Shown piece by piece: positions 8,093 to 14,491 of a DNA stretch of 32,007 nt. The notes beneath the pieces were generated by a model. The model was not told the origin of the DNA and did not search any database. It worked only from the letters and a program-made list of their open reading frames with translations. The translations under genes were made by a program, and so were the position numbers. Origin of the DNA: an uncultured Oscillospiraceae bacterium (GTDB lineage Bacteria > Bacillota > Clostridia > Oscillospirales > Oscillospiraceae); assembly GCA_944385485.1 (NCBI GenBank), contig CALWXL010000012.1:1-32007 (forward strand), given 5' to 3'. The stretch's first letter is position 1; each line of letters starts with the position of its first letter.

Positions 8093-8255
8093 AGAGAAGT
8101 CTACGGACTTCTCTACCGGAAGGCTTGCATGGCGGATGGGACTCGATTTCAGCTGAAAAAGTCGCCCCATCCGCCATGAGTGGTGTGATATCCCATGCGC
8201 ATGTCCTGGGATATCACGGGACTTTGATTGATTTCGTCACCTGCGGGTGACGAAA
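8093..8255 (+). repeat. Tandem array of four unrelated perfect hairpins after the phosphomutase gene
   Basis: Four hairpins follow one another with short gaps: (1) 8093-8101/8106-8114, 9 bp, loop TACG closed by C-G; (2) 8128-8140/8166-8178, 13 bp, with a nested GACT/AGTC pair and an inner TTTCAGCTGAAA palindrome; (3) 8185-8195/8207-8217, 11 bp (GTGATATCCCA), with palindrome ATGCGCAT reaching into the loop; (4) 8232-8241/8246-8255, 10 bp, loop TGCG closed by C-G. Hairpins 1 and 4 are capped by UNCG-class tetraloops, which are exceptionally stable in RNA on the plus strand. None has a T-run. A fifth hairpin, the terminator at 8277-8312, follows. It could be a structured 3' UTR, a small RNA or a repeat element. 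Confidence 0.6.
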
Positions 8256-8276
8256 CTCTGCGAGGCATTAATAGTA

Positions 8277-8312
8277 AAAAACTTCCCGCTCCAATCGGAG
8301 CGGGAAGTTTTT
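8277..8312. terminator. Bidirectional terminator between the phosphomutase and the C39-like lipoprotein
   Basis: A 16-bp perfect stem (AAAAACTTCCCGCTCC with its complement) around a 4-nt loop, with A-run and T-run flanks on both strands. It can end the plus-strand phosphomutase operon and the minus-strand lipoprotein gene. Confidence 0.9.
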
Positions 8313-8335
8313 ATTTCTCTCGTATCGCTGCGTGG

Positions 8336-8370
8336 TCGCATTCCTGAGCCGGAAGGGATGCGATTTTTTT
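8336..8370 (+). terminator. Possible second plus-strand terminator
   Basis: TCGCATTCC (8336-8344) pairs with GGGATGCGA (8355-8363) with one G-U pair, followed by seven T residues. The T-run overlaps the stop codon of the convergent lipoprotein gene. It would back up the terminator at 8277-8312. Confidence 0.55.
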
Positions 8371-9193
8371 ACTGCTTGGGGGTGGCCACCAGGAAGCACA
8401 TGTCGTTGGGCTCTCCGGTGGTTTCATCAAAGAAGTTGTAGAAGGTGAAGTTGTACAGGAAGCGCTCTGCGCCATACACGCCGTAGCCGTCCTGATTGTG
8501 GTCGGTGGTGTCATAGGCGTCGGCCACGATGATCACGTCGTCCTGGGTGGTCTCGGTGCCCATGGTGTCATAACCGATGATGACCTGCCAGTGACCGCCC
8601 CAGTCGTTCCAGCCCACGATGATGGGCTTGCCCTGGGCCAGAGTGGCCTGGATGTAATCCAGGGTGAACACGTCATAGACGGAATCCCCACAGTCCAGGG
8701 TGGAGTAGAGCTCAAAGCCACCCACGCCCTCAAAGATCTCCACCAGCTGGGACATGCTGGTGGCCTCGGGGGTCAGGCCATTGCTGCGGAAAGCAGCCAG
8801 GGTCTCCTCGTTGTAGTCGCCCAGAGCGTCGTACCAGTTGAGCACCATCAGGGCGCTGGTGACGCCGCAGCTCCACTCACTGGTCTGCTGCTGGGTCTTG
8901 AAGTGGGAGAGGATGGTCAGGGTGTCGGTGGACTCCATGTTGTAGAAGTCCAGACGGGAGAAGTAGGGGCTGTCCTCATGGTCGCCCTCTCGCTCCACGC
9001 TGTCGGCACCGTCCTCTTCGCTGAGGTCACAGGTGTGCTCGATCTTCATCTCATCGGTGTAATTGCCGTGGGTGGTCTGGTCCTCGGCGGTGTCGGTGGG
9101 AGCGGCGCTGCCGTTGGGGTTTGCCTGGCTGGTGCAGCCAGTGAAGGTGAAGAGGCTCACAGAGAGCATCAGAAATACAATTAGTTTTTTCAT
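8369..9193 (-). CDS. Lipoprotein with papain-like/C39-type peptidase domain
   Basis: A 274-residue predicted lipoprotein: a basic start (MKK), a hydrophobic stretch and the lipobox FTGC with C20 as the lipid-modified residue, then an acidic, low-complexity linker (about 21-90). The C-terminal domain (about 95-274) resembles the C39-like/papain-like fold family: Q101-Q103 then C109 (SEWSCGVTSALMVLNWY), H201 (GGHWQVIIGYD) and acidic residues at 226-229 (VADAYD) give a plausible Cys-His-Asp set plus oxyanion Gln. It should be anchored on the outer face of the membrane. Substrate unknown; peptide cleavage, or a non-proteolytic relative, are both possible. The ATG follows GGAGTG by 8 nt. No ABC transporter is adjacent, so this is not an obvious bacteriocin-processing C39 exporter. 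It lies downstream of the structured leader at 9200-9552. Confidence 0.75.
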   Translation of the reverse strand: MKKLIVFLMLSVSLFTFTGCTSQANPNGSAAPTDTAEDQTTHGNYTDEMKIEHTCDLSEEDGADSVEREGDHEDSPYFSRLDFYNMESTDTLTILSHFKTQQQTSEWSCGVTSALMVLNWYDALGDYNEETLAAFRSNGLTPEATSMSQLVEIFEGVGGFELYSTLDCGDSVYDVFTLDYIQATLAQGKPIIVGWNDWGGHWQVIIGYDTMGTETTQDDVIIVADAYDTTDHNQDGYGVYGAERFLYNFTFYNFFDETTGEPNDMCFLVATPKQ

Positions 9194-9552
9194 CGTTGTT
9201 CACTCCAATAAAAAAGTAATTGTACTTGCAAACAAACTCGCCTTGAATTGTATTATTTATGCTTGGACAAAAGTGTCCTCCCTTTATTTATCCAATGATC
9301 CGGTCGTCTTTTTTTGAGTCTATATAGTATGTTGTTCGATCGGGAATCAACAACCTCCACAGAACGGTCTACTTTTACTACTCTCAAGTTGTTTTATACA
9401 AGTACTTGCGGGCGTATATCCCGCAGGGACCTACTCGGCACAAGGTCCGAGCGCTATAAAAAGGTGAGCCTGCATACAGGCTCCAACAAGAGATCGCGTT
9501 CCGGCTCGATCCTCCTTCCCACGCGTTACTGTGCCAAATTAAGGCGCAGTAA
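9194..9552 (-). ncRNA. Structured leader or independent noncoding RNA, family not recognised
   Basis: A 488-nt gene-free interval contains a clear minus-strand promoter (9558-9585) and then a series of stems in the predicted transcript: A, 9553-9525, 7 bp plus 3 bp around TTAATTT; B, 9483-9466, GAGCCTG/CAGGCTC with a 4-nt loop; C, 9451-9434, CTCGG/CCGAG, whose loop ACCT can pair with AGGT at 9432-9429 to make an H-type pseudoknot; D, 9425-9407, TGCGGG/CCCGCA. TTGTT near 9490 can pair with AACAA near 9390 to enclose B-D. No terminator is seen before the lipoprotein start at 9193, so a ~360-nt leader is likelier than a free RNA. Hallmarks of T-box, SAM, TPP, FMN, cobalamin, lysine, purine, glycine, c-di-GMP, glmS, SRP, tmRNA and RNase P RNAs were looked for and not found. 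The exact 3' end is unknown. Confidence 0.55.
9263..9276. promoter_or_regulatory. Small inverted repeat upstream of the lipoprotein gene
   Basis: GGACA (9263-9267) and TGTCC (9272-9276) around AAAG, in an AT-rich stretch 70-85 nt before the lipoprotein start. It could be an operator or a short hairpin at the 3' end of the leader; no convincing promoter accompanies it. Confidence 0.25.
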
Positions 9553-9557
9553 CCCAT

Positions 9558-9585
9558 ATTATACAGAACTGGGACCAGATCACAA
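9558..9585 (-). promoter_or_regulatory. Promoter of the structured RNA and C39-like lipoprotein
   Basis: On the minus strand TTGTGA (9585-9580), a 16-nt spacer and TATAAT (9563-9558). Transcription would start near 9551, at the base of hairpin A. Confidence 0.75.
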
Positions 9586-9632
9586 GATGGGAATTTGCCC
9601 AAATCATGGAGGTGAAACTGGGGGGAATATAC

Positions 9633-9667
9633 AAAAATCCCGGGCGTGAGGGTGACTCACGCCCGGG
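9633..9667 (-). terminator. glgP terminator
   Basis: A 12-bp perfect stem (CCCGGGCGTGAG / CTCACGCCCGGG) with a 5-nt loop, followed on the minus strand by ATTTTTG. It starts 14 nt after the glgP stop codon. Confidence 0.9.
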
Positions 9668-9681
9668 ATGATGGGTTCTGA

Positions 9682-11946
9682 TTAGTTCAGATGCCAGATA
9701 TCGTGGTTGTACTGGGCGATGGTGCGGTCGCTGGAGAAGAAGCCGCTCTTGGCGGTGTTGACCAGCATTTTGCGGGCCCAGGCCATGCGGTCCTCGTAGT
9801 CATGAACCATGCGGTTGCGCACGGCGGTGTACTCCTCCACATCCAGCAGGGCCATGAACCAGTCCTTGCCCTTGATGTCGTTGTAGAGGGCACGCAGGCA
9901 GCTCTCATCCCCGATGGCCAGCATGGTGGGGGAGACGATGAAGTCCACGATCTCCTTGACCCAGGGACGGTGATAGAACTCCTCGGGGTGGTAGCTGTGC
10001 TGGGCGTACATCTGAATGACCCGGTCGCTGGAGGCGCCGAAGGTGTAGATGTTCTCGTTGCCCACCAGGTGAGCGATCTCCACGTTGGCGCCGTCCATGG
10101 TGCCCAGGGTGATGGCGCCGTTGGCCATGAACTTCATGTTGCCGGTGCCGGAGGCCTCCTTGGAGGCCAGGGAGATTTGCTCGGAGATGTCGCAGGCGGG
10201 AATGAGCTTCTCGGCCCAGCTGACGTTGTAGTTCTCCACCATCACCACACGCAGCCAGGGGCGGACCTGGGGATCCGACTCAATGAGCTGACGCAGGCAG
10301 AGGATGAGGTGGATGATGTGCTTTGCCATGATATAGGCGGGAGCGGCCTTGGCGCCGAAGATGACGGTGATGGGCCGGGTGGGGATCTGGCCGTTTTTGA
10401 TGTCCAGATACTTGCGGATGACGTACAGGGCGTTCATCTGCTGGCGCTTGTACTCGTGCAGGCGCTTGACCTGGATGTCGAAGATGGACTGGGGGTCCAC
10501 CTCCACGTTCTGGCGCTGCATCAGGACCTGAGCCAGGTGCTTTTTGTTGGCGTCCTTGATCTCCAGCATGGCCTGAAGCACCTTGGTGTCCTGCACCAGG
10601 GGCATGAGGTTTTCCAGCTGGCTGGCATCCTTGCGCCACTGGGTGCCGATGCAGTCATCGATGAGGGAGGCCAGCTTGGGGTTACACACCTCCAGCCAGC
10701 GGCGGAAGGTCACGCCGTTGGTCTTGTTGTTGAACTTGTAGCTGTATACGTCGGCGAAGTGCTTGAGCTCGGAGTTTCTCAGAATGTCGGTGTGCAGAGC
10801 AGCCACGCCGTTGGTGGAGTAGGTATAGTGAATGTCCATGTGGGCCATGTGCACCACATCGTTGTGGTCGATGATGGCCATGCGGGGATCGGGGAACACA
10901 GACTTGGCCCGGCGGTCCATCTCGCGGATGATGGGCACCAGCTGGGGAGCCACCCGCTCAATGTAGTGCATGGGCCACTTCTCTAGGGCCTCGGCCAGGA
11001 TGGTGTGGTTGGTGTAGGCGCAGGCGTGAGCCACCTGGTGGAGGGCGTCGTTCATGGACAGACCACGCTCCAGCAGCAGGCGGGTCAGCTCAGGCAGCAC
11101 CATGGAGGGGTGGGTGTCGTTGATCTGGATGGCCACATGCTCGCACAGCTGCCAGGGGGAGATGCCCTTCTCGTCCAGCTCCTTCAAAATCAGCTGAGCG
11201 CCGGCAGAGACCATGAAGTACTGCTGATACACACGCAGCAGCCGTCCGGCCTCGTCACTGTCGTCGGGGTAGAGGAAGGAGGTGAGGTGGTGGGCGATGT
11301 CGCCCTTGTCAAAGTCAATGCCATGGGTGGGGGCAGCGGCGGGCTGCTCCACATCAAACAGATGCAGGCGGTTGGCAATCTCCGTGTTGGCGCCGGGCAC
11401 AGCAATGTCCCACATCACGGCGTTGAGGGTCTGATTGCCAAAGCGCACAGGGAAGGAGACGTTGGTGGGGATGAGCCAGCCCTCTTCTTCCATCCAGGGG
11501 TCTGCCTGCTCCTCCTGCTTGTTGTGGCGCAGATACTGATGGAACAGGCCGTAGTGATAGTTCAGGCCCACGCCGTCGCCGGGCAGACCCAGAGCGGCCA
11601 GGGAATCCAGGAAGCAGGCGGCCAGACGGCCCAGACCGCCGTTGCCCAGAGAGGGCTCGGGCTCCTGCTCTTCGATCTCAGACAGAGTAAAACCATTCTT
11701 CTCCAGCAGCTCAGACACGTCGTTGAAGATGCCCAGGGCCAGCAGATTGTTGCTCAGCAGCTTGCCGATGAGGAACTCGGCGGAGAAGTAATAGAGCTTG
11801 CGCCCGGTGTTGGGAGCGGGACGCTTTGCAGACAGCTCCTGGGTGAGCTGGAGCAGAGCGTGGTAGACCTCGCCCTTGGTGCACTTTTTCAGGGGCTTGT
11901 TGTAGCACTCCTTGATGATTTCGTTCAGTCTTGCTTGAAATTCCAT
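9682..11946 (-). CDS. glgP: Glycogen/maltodextrin phosphorylase (GT35)
   Basis: A 754-residue PLP-dependent cytoplasmic phosphorylase that releases glucose 1-phosphate from alpha-1,4-glucans. Family signatures include YYFSAEFLIGKLLSNNLLALG near the N-terminus, EPSLGNGGLGRLAACFLDS, AIQINDTHPSMVLPEL, TNHTILAEALEKWP, and the PLP site EASGTGNMKFMANGA with K605 as the Schiff-base lysine. At 754 residues it is a little shorter than E. coli phosphorylases (~800-815) but within the range of clostridial ones, and no internal break is seen. The ATG follows AAAGGAG by about 10 nt. It is monocistronic, with a terminator directly after it and no glycogen synthesis genes in the window. The divergent LacI-type regulator at 12040 is a likely controller; I see no confident promoter in the short space between them on this strand. 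Confidence 0.96.
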   Translation of the reverse strand: MEFQARLNEIIKECYNKPLKKCTKGEVYHALLQLTQELSAKRPAPNTGRKLYYFSAEFLIGKLLSNNLLALGIFNDVSELLEKNGFTLSEIEEQEPEPSLGNGGLGRLAACFLDSLAALGLPGDGVGLNYHYGLFHQYLRHNKQEEQADPWMEEEGWLIPTNVSFPVRFGNQTLNAVMWDIAVPGANTEIANRLHLFDVEQPAAAPTHGIDFDKGDIAHHLTSFLYPDDSDEAGRLLRVYQQYFMVSAGAQLILKELDEKGISPWQLCEHVAIQINDTHPSMVLPELTRLLLERGLSMNDALHQVAHACAYTNHTILAEALEKWPMHYIERVAPQLVPIIREMDRRAKSVFPDPRMAIIDHNDVVHMAHMDIHYTYSTNGVAALHTDILRNSELKHFADVYSYKFNNKTNGVTFRRWLEVCNPKLASLIDDCIGTQWRKDASQLENLMPLVQDTKVLQAMLEIKDANKKHLAQVLMQRQNVEVDPQSIFDIQVKRLHEYKRQQMNALYVIRKYLDIKNGQIPTRPITVIFGAKAAPAYIMAKHIIHLILCLRQLIESDPQVRPWLRVVMVENYNVSWAEKLIPACDISEQISLASKEASGTGNMKFMANGAITLGTMDGANVEIAHLVGNENIYTFGASSDRVIQMYAQHSYHPEEFYHRPWVKEIVDFIVSPTMLAIGDESCLRALYNDIKGKDWFMALLDVEEYTAVRNRMVHDYEDRMAWARKMLVNTAKSGFFSSDRTIAQYNHDIWHLN

Positions 11947-11980
11947 GGTGAGTTTCGCTCCTTTTACTTTGTACGGTTCT

Positions 11981-12008
11981 TTTCAACCTACAAATTTTCT
12001 GGTATGAT
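11981..12008 (+). promoter_or_regulatory. Probable promoter of the LacI-type regulator
   Basis: TTTCAA (11981-11986), a 16-nt spacer and TATGAT (12003-12008) with TGG before the -10 (extended -10). The -35 is weak. Confidence 0.45.
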
Positions 12009-12039
12009 GGTCAGAGTATGACCGGAGGGGGAAGTTGTT

Positions 12040-12957
12040 ATGGGAGAGAAAAAGGTGACCATGCGTCAGATCGCAAAGGTGTGCGGCTGCTCGTTGGCCA
12101 CGGTGTCCTACGCCCTGAATCATTCGGGACAGGGGAAAATCAGCAGTGCCACTCGGCTGCGTGTCATTGACACCGCCAAGCGGCTGAATTACCCCACCAC
12201 ACGAACCATCCGGGGGAAGAAGAACCGGGCGGCCATTCTGGTCACCACGGTGGACGGGGAATCCGTCGGACGGCGGCTTCACCTCACCGACCTGGCCATG
12301 CACCTGGAGGCCGAGCTGCTGGAGCTGGGCATCCCCTCGGTGATCCTGCGTCTGCGGGATCTGGTGGAGGACTGGCGCAAGATTCTGGCGGTGTCTCCCA
12401 GTGTGATCTTCGTTTTGGACGGGGGGTGCCAGGCGGTGGCCCATGTCAATCCCCCCTGCGTCACGCCCATGATCTTTGTGGACTGTGACAACAACGACCC
12501 CCTTTATTATAAGATCCTGCCGGACTATCCGTCCATGTTCCGTCAGGCCCAGCACCAGCTGGGGCGGAAAGACCTGTTCCTCATGGCCGAGCCGGTGCGC
12601 AGCGGTCAGCTTATGACCCTGCTCTCTCAGGACTTCGCCCCCGAGGACGTGTACTTCCACAACGGCCAGCAGTCCCTGTCTGCCTTTGTGGAGGCCCATT
12701 GGGGCCGGAAAGGCGTGGTGGTGGGGGACTTGCTGGGGGTGGAGATGTGTGCACACCTTCCACCACAGGATCTGGCGGTCATCTGCTCCCTGGATGATCC
12801 GGGGCTCTTCCCCCCGCAGACCATTCTGCTGCCCACCCCCAATGCCAGCAAGGCAAAGGCGGCGGCATCGGTGGCCTCGGATTTGCTGACACTGGATTAT
12901 GACCCAACCCAAGGCAACCGCATTCTTGTTGGAGCAGATTTTCCAACGAACGGGTAA
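12040..12957 (+). CDS. LacI/GalR-type transcriptional regulator, shortened and divergent
   Basis: A 305-residue DNA-binding protein. The N-terminal helix-turn-helix is clear (VTMRQIAKVCGCSLATVSYALN, within residues 6-28), followed by the helix of LacI proteins (TRLRVIDTAKRLNYP). The hinge then reads TTRTIRGKK rather than the usual NxxAR-L form, and the sugar-binding domain (about 62-305) lacks the familiar VGVIVPDISNPFF-like opening, so effector recognition may be unusual. Length is about 30-40 residues short of most LacI proteins. The ATG at 12040 follows GGAGGGG; a second in-frame ATG at 12061 lacks such a site. The divergent position makes glgP the best candidate target, with a maltodextrin-like effector, but this is inference from layout. 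Confidence 0.82.
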   Translation: MGEKKVTMRQIAKVCGCSLATVSYALNHSGQGKISSATRLRVIDTAKRLNYPTTRTIRGKKNRAAILVTTVDGESVGRRLHLTDLAMHLEAELLELGIPSVILRLRDLVEDWRKILAVSPSVIFVLDGGCQAVAHVNPPCVTPMIFVDCDNNDPLYYKILPDYPSMFRQAQHQLGRKDLFLMAEPVRSGQLMTLLSQDFAPEDVYFHNGQQSLSAFVEAHWGRKGVVVGDLLGVEMCAHLPPQDLAVICSLDDPGLFPPQTILLPTPNASKAKAAASVASDLLTLDYDPTQGNRILVGADFPTNG

Positions 12958-13263
12958 AGTTTACTACAAATCCATGAAAAGGTCAAAGAAATCTGGCGAA
13001 AAATACTATACAAGAATGAAAAGTTCAAATTATAAAAAGTGAACAATACAAGGTGAACAAAAATTGTTCACTGGACAAGCCTATGGAAAATATTGTGCCG
13101 CAACGGATACAAGGTACGAGATAAAATGTTCACCTGATTTTTCGACTGAACAAAACAAAAAATGCACCCGCCGGAATTTGGCAAAAAAGTTCCTTTATTT
13201 CACAAAAGAATTGGAGAGCCTGGGCGAAAACCCGAAAGGGAAGAAAAAAAGCGGAGAAAGGGC
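12958..13263. other. AT-rich intergenic region with TGAACA/TGTTCA repeats
   Basis: About 300 nt without a credible gene, visibly richer in A and T than its flanks. It holds GTGAACA at 13039-13045, a palindrome GTGAACAAAAATTGTTCAC at 13053-13071, TGTTCAC at 13127-13133 and TGAACA at 13147-13152; the first two direct copies are 14 bp apart. No terminator for the LacI-type gene is obvious. A short open frame at 13064-13267 has no ribosome site and a composition unlike the genes. The repeats could be operator sites for an unknown regulator. Confidence 0.5.
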
Positions 13264-13291
13264 TTGACAAAACGCTGGTTTTCGATATAAT
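13264..13291 (+). promoter_or_regulatory. rpsF-ssb-rpsR operon promoter
   Basis: TTGACA (13264-13269), a 16-nt spacer and TATAAT (13286-13291): both hexamers are exact consensus. Transcription would start near 13298, giving a ~77-nt leader. Confidence 0.9.
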
Positions 13292-13299
13292 TAATGGGT

Positions 13300-13367
13300 C
13301 TGTCCGAGTGGATGGACACATCCTTGCCTCCGGCGAGACCGGAGGCCATATGTCCGTAAGGAGGTGC
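13300..13367 (+). promoter_or_regulatory. Structured rpsF leader, possible S6:S18 autoregulatory site
   Basis: The leader can form TGTCC/GGACA (about 13301-13318), an 8-bp stem GCCTCCGG/CCGGAGGC (about 13327-13347) and a longer-range GGACA/TGTCC pairing that encloses it, with an unpaired CCG next to the ribosome site AAGGAGG. Known bacterial rpsF leaders bind the S6:S18 complex through a stem with an exposed CCG; the gene context (rpsF first, rpsR last) fits. The match is by eye only. Confidence 0.45.
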
Positions 13368-13374
13368 AAATAGT

Positions 13375-13671
13375 ATGGCAAAACTGACCGGAAACTACGA
13401 GGTGCTCTACATCATCAACCCCAACCTGGGCGAGGAGGAAACTGCCGCTCTGGTGGAGAAGTTCAAGACCCTGGCTGAGAGCCGTGGTACTGTGACTGAG
13501 GTGGATGAGTGGGGCAAGCGCAAGCTGGCTTACCTGATCAACGACCTGGCTGAGGGCTACTACGTCCTGATGAGCTTCACTTCCGATCCCGCTTTCCCTG
13601 CTGAGCTGGACCGTCTGATGCGCATCAACACCGGCATCATGCGTTCCATCATCGTCAGCAAGGACGTGTAA
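13375..13671 (+). CDS. rpsF: Ribosomal protein bS6
   Basis: A 98-residue 30S subunit protein that pairs with S18 on the platform. The sequence shows the normal bS6 pattern: YEVLYIINPNLGEEET, VTEVDEWGKRKLAYLIND, EGYYVLMSF and the C-terminal MRINTGIMRSIIVSKD. Length is typical. The ATG follows AAGGAGGTG by about 8 nt. It is the first gene of the rpsF-ssb-rpsR operon, 12 nt before ssb. Confidence 0.97.
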   Translation: MAKLTGNYEVLYIINPNLGEEETAALVEKFKTLAESRGTVTEVDEWGKRKLAYLINDLAEGYYVLMSFTSDPAFPAELDRLMRINTGIMRSIIVSKDV

Positions 13672-13683
13672 GGGGGCGCAAGC

Positions 13684-14130
13684 ATGCTCAACCGCATCAT
13701 TCTCATGGGTCGTCTGACCCGTGACCCCGAGCTGAGACACACCCAGAGCGGTACCGCCGTGGCGTCGTTCTCTCTGGCTGTGGACCGGGATTTCAAGAAT
13801 CGTGACAGTGGCGAGAAGAGCACCGATTTCATTGATATCGTGGCCTGGCGCAACACTGCTGAATTCGTATCCAAGTACTTCACCAAGGGCCGTATGGCTG
13901 TGGTGGAGGGCCGCCTTCAGATTCGTGATTGGACGGATCGGGACGGCGGCAAGCGCCGCTCTGCGGAAGTGGTTGCCGACAATGTGTATTTCGGCGACTC
14001 CAAGCGAGACGGCGAGAGCGGCGGCAGCTTCAGCCGTCCCGCCGCCCCCGCTCCCGTGGATTACGGGATTCCTGCCGGCGCCGACCAGTTCGCAGAACTG
14101 GCCGATGACGACGGCGACCTGCCCTTCTGA
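13684..14130 (+). CDS. ssb: Single-stranded DNA-binding protein
   Basis: A 148-residue SSB. The N-terminal OB fold (1 to about 108) begins MLNRIILMGRLTRDPELRHT and includes FIDIVAWRNTAEFVSKYFTKG; the C-terminus is a flexible, Gly/Pro/Ala-rich linker ending in the acidic tip DDDGDLPF, which recruits partner proteins. It protects single-stranded DNA in replication and repair. The ATG is preceded by AGGGGGCG. Its place between rpsF and rpsR is the usual Firmicute arrangement, and the next gene starts 35 nt downstream behind its own strong ribosome site. Confidence 0.97.
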   Translation: MLNRIILMGRLTRDPELRHTQSGTAVASFSLAVDRDFKNRDSGEKSTDFIDIVAWRNTAEFVSKYFTKGRMAVVEGRLQIRDWTDRDGGKRRSAEVVADNVYFGDSKRDGESGGSFSRPAAPAPVDYGIPAGADQFAELADDDGDLPF

Positions 14131-14165
14131 GCAAGGGCTTATCATAAGTAAGGAGGTCTGCCATT

Positions 14166-14408
14166 ATGGCTATGGATAATGTGAAGCCCCGCGGCAACCG
14201 TAAGCGCCGCAAGGTCTGCGCCTTCTGCGTGGACAAGGTGGAGCACATCGACTACAAGGACGCTGCCAAGCTCAAGCGTTTCCTGTCCGAGCGCTCCAAG
14301 ATCCTGCCCCGCCGCACCACCGGCACCTGCGCCATGCATCAGCGTCAGCTGACCGAGGCCATCAAGCGTGCCCGTCACGTGGCTCTGCTGCCCTACGTCA
14401 CCGACTAA
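14166..14408 (+). CDS. rpsR: Ribosomal protein bS18
   Basis: An 80-residue 30S subunit protein that forms a heterodimer with S6. Recognised by the basic N-terminus [14 protein letters not shown] with its Cxx[22 protein letters not shown], and [27 protein letters not shown]. The cysteine pairs CAFC and TC..H suggest the zinc-binding form. The ATG at 14166 follows AAGGAGG by 9 nt; a second ATG two codons later is too close to matter. It is the last gene of the operon, followed directly by a strong terminator. Confidence 0.97.
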   Translation: MAMDNVKPRGNRKRRKVCAFCVDKVEHIDYKDAAKLKRFLSERSKILPRRTTGTCAMHQRQLTEAIKRARHVALLPYVTD

Positions 14409-14418
14409 GAGCAACACA

Positions 14419-14455
14419 AACCCCCTTCGCCCGGGTGCGGGCGAAGGGGGTTTTT
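14419..14455 (+). terminator. Terminator of the rpsF-ssb-rpsR operon
   Basis: A 15-bp GC-rich stem (centred on CCCCCTTCGCCCG and its complement) with a GGTG loop, followed by TTTTT, 10 nt after the rpsR stop codon. Confidence 0.92.
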
Positions 14456-14491
14456 CTATGCTCTGAGGCTTTTCACTGTTGTGTAGCCCGG

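Noticed and set aside
6227..8170. 647-codon minus-strand frame opposite the phosphomutase
   Set aside because: The plus strand encodes a complete phosphohexomutase with all motifs; the antisense frame is His/Gly/Leu-rich with no ribosome site.
8369..9193. Bacteriocin-processing C39 exporter
   Set aside because: There are no transmembrane or ABC ATPase domains and no small leader-peptide gene nearby; only a lipoprotein-anchored C39-like/papain-like domain is present.
9314..9649. 111-codon plus-strand frame in the gene-free region
   Set aside because: No ribosome site or promoter, atypical amino acid composition, and it overlaps the structured RNA and the glgP terminator on the other strand.
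13053..13071. LexA box before the ssb operon
   Set aside because: The GAAC and GTTC halves are 7 nt apart rather than 4 as in the Firmicute SOS box.
13064..13267. 67-codon plus-strand frame before rpsF
   Set aside because: No ribosome site, composition dominated by the AT-rich spacer, and it overlaps the start of the rpsF promoter.
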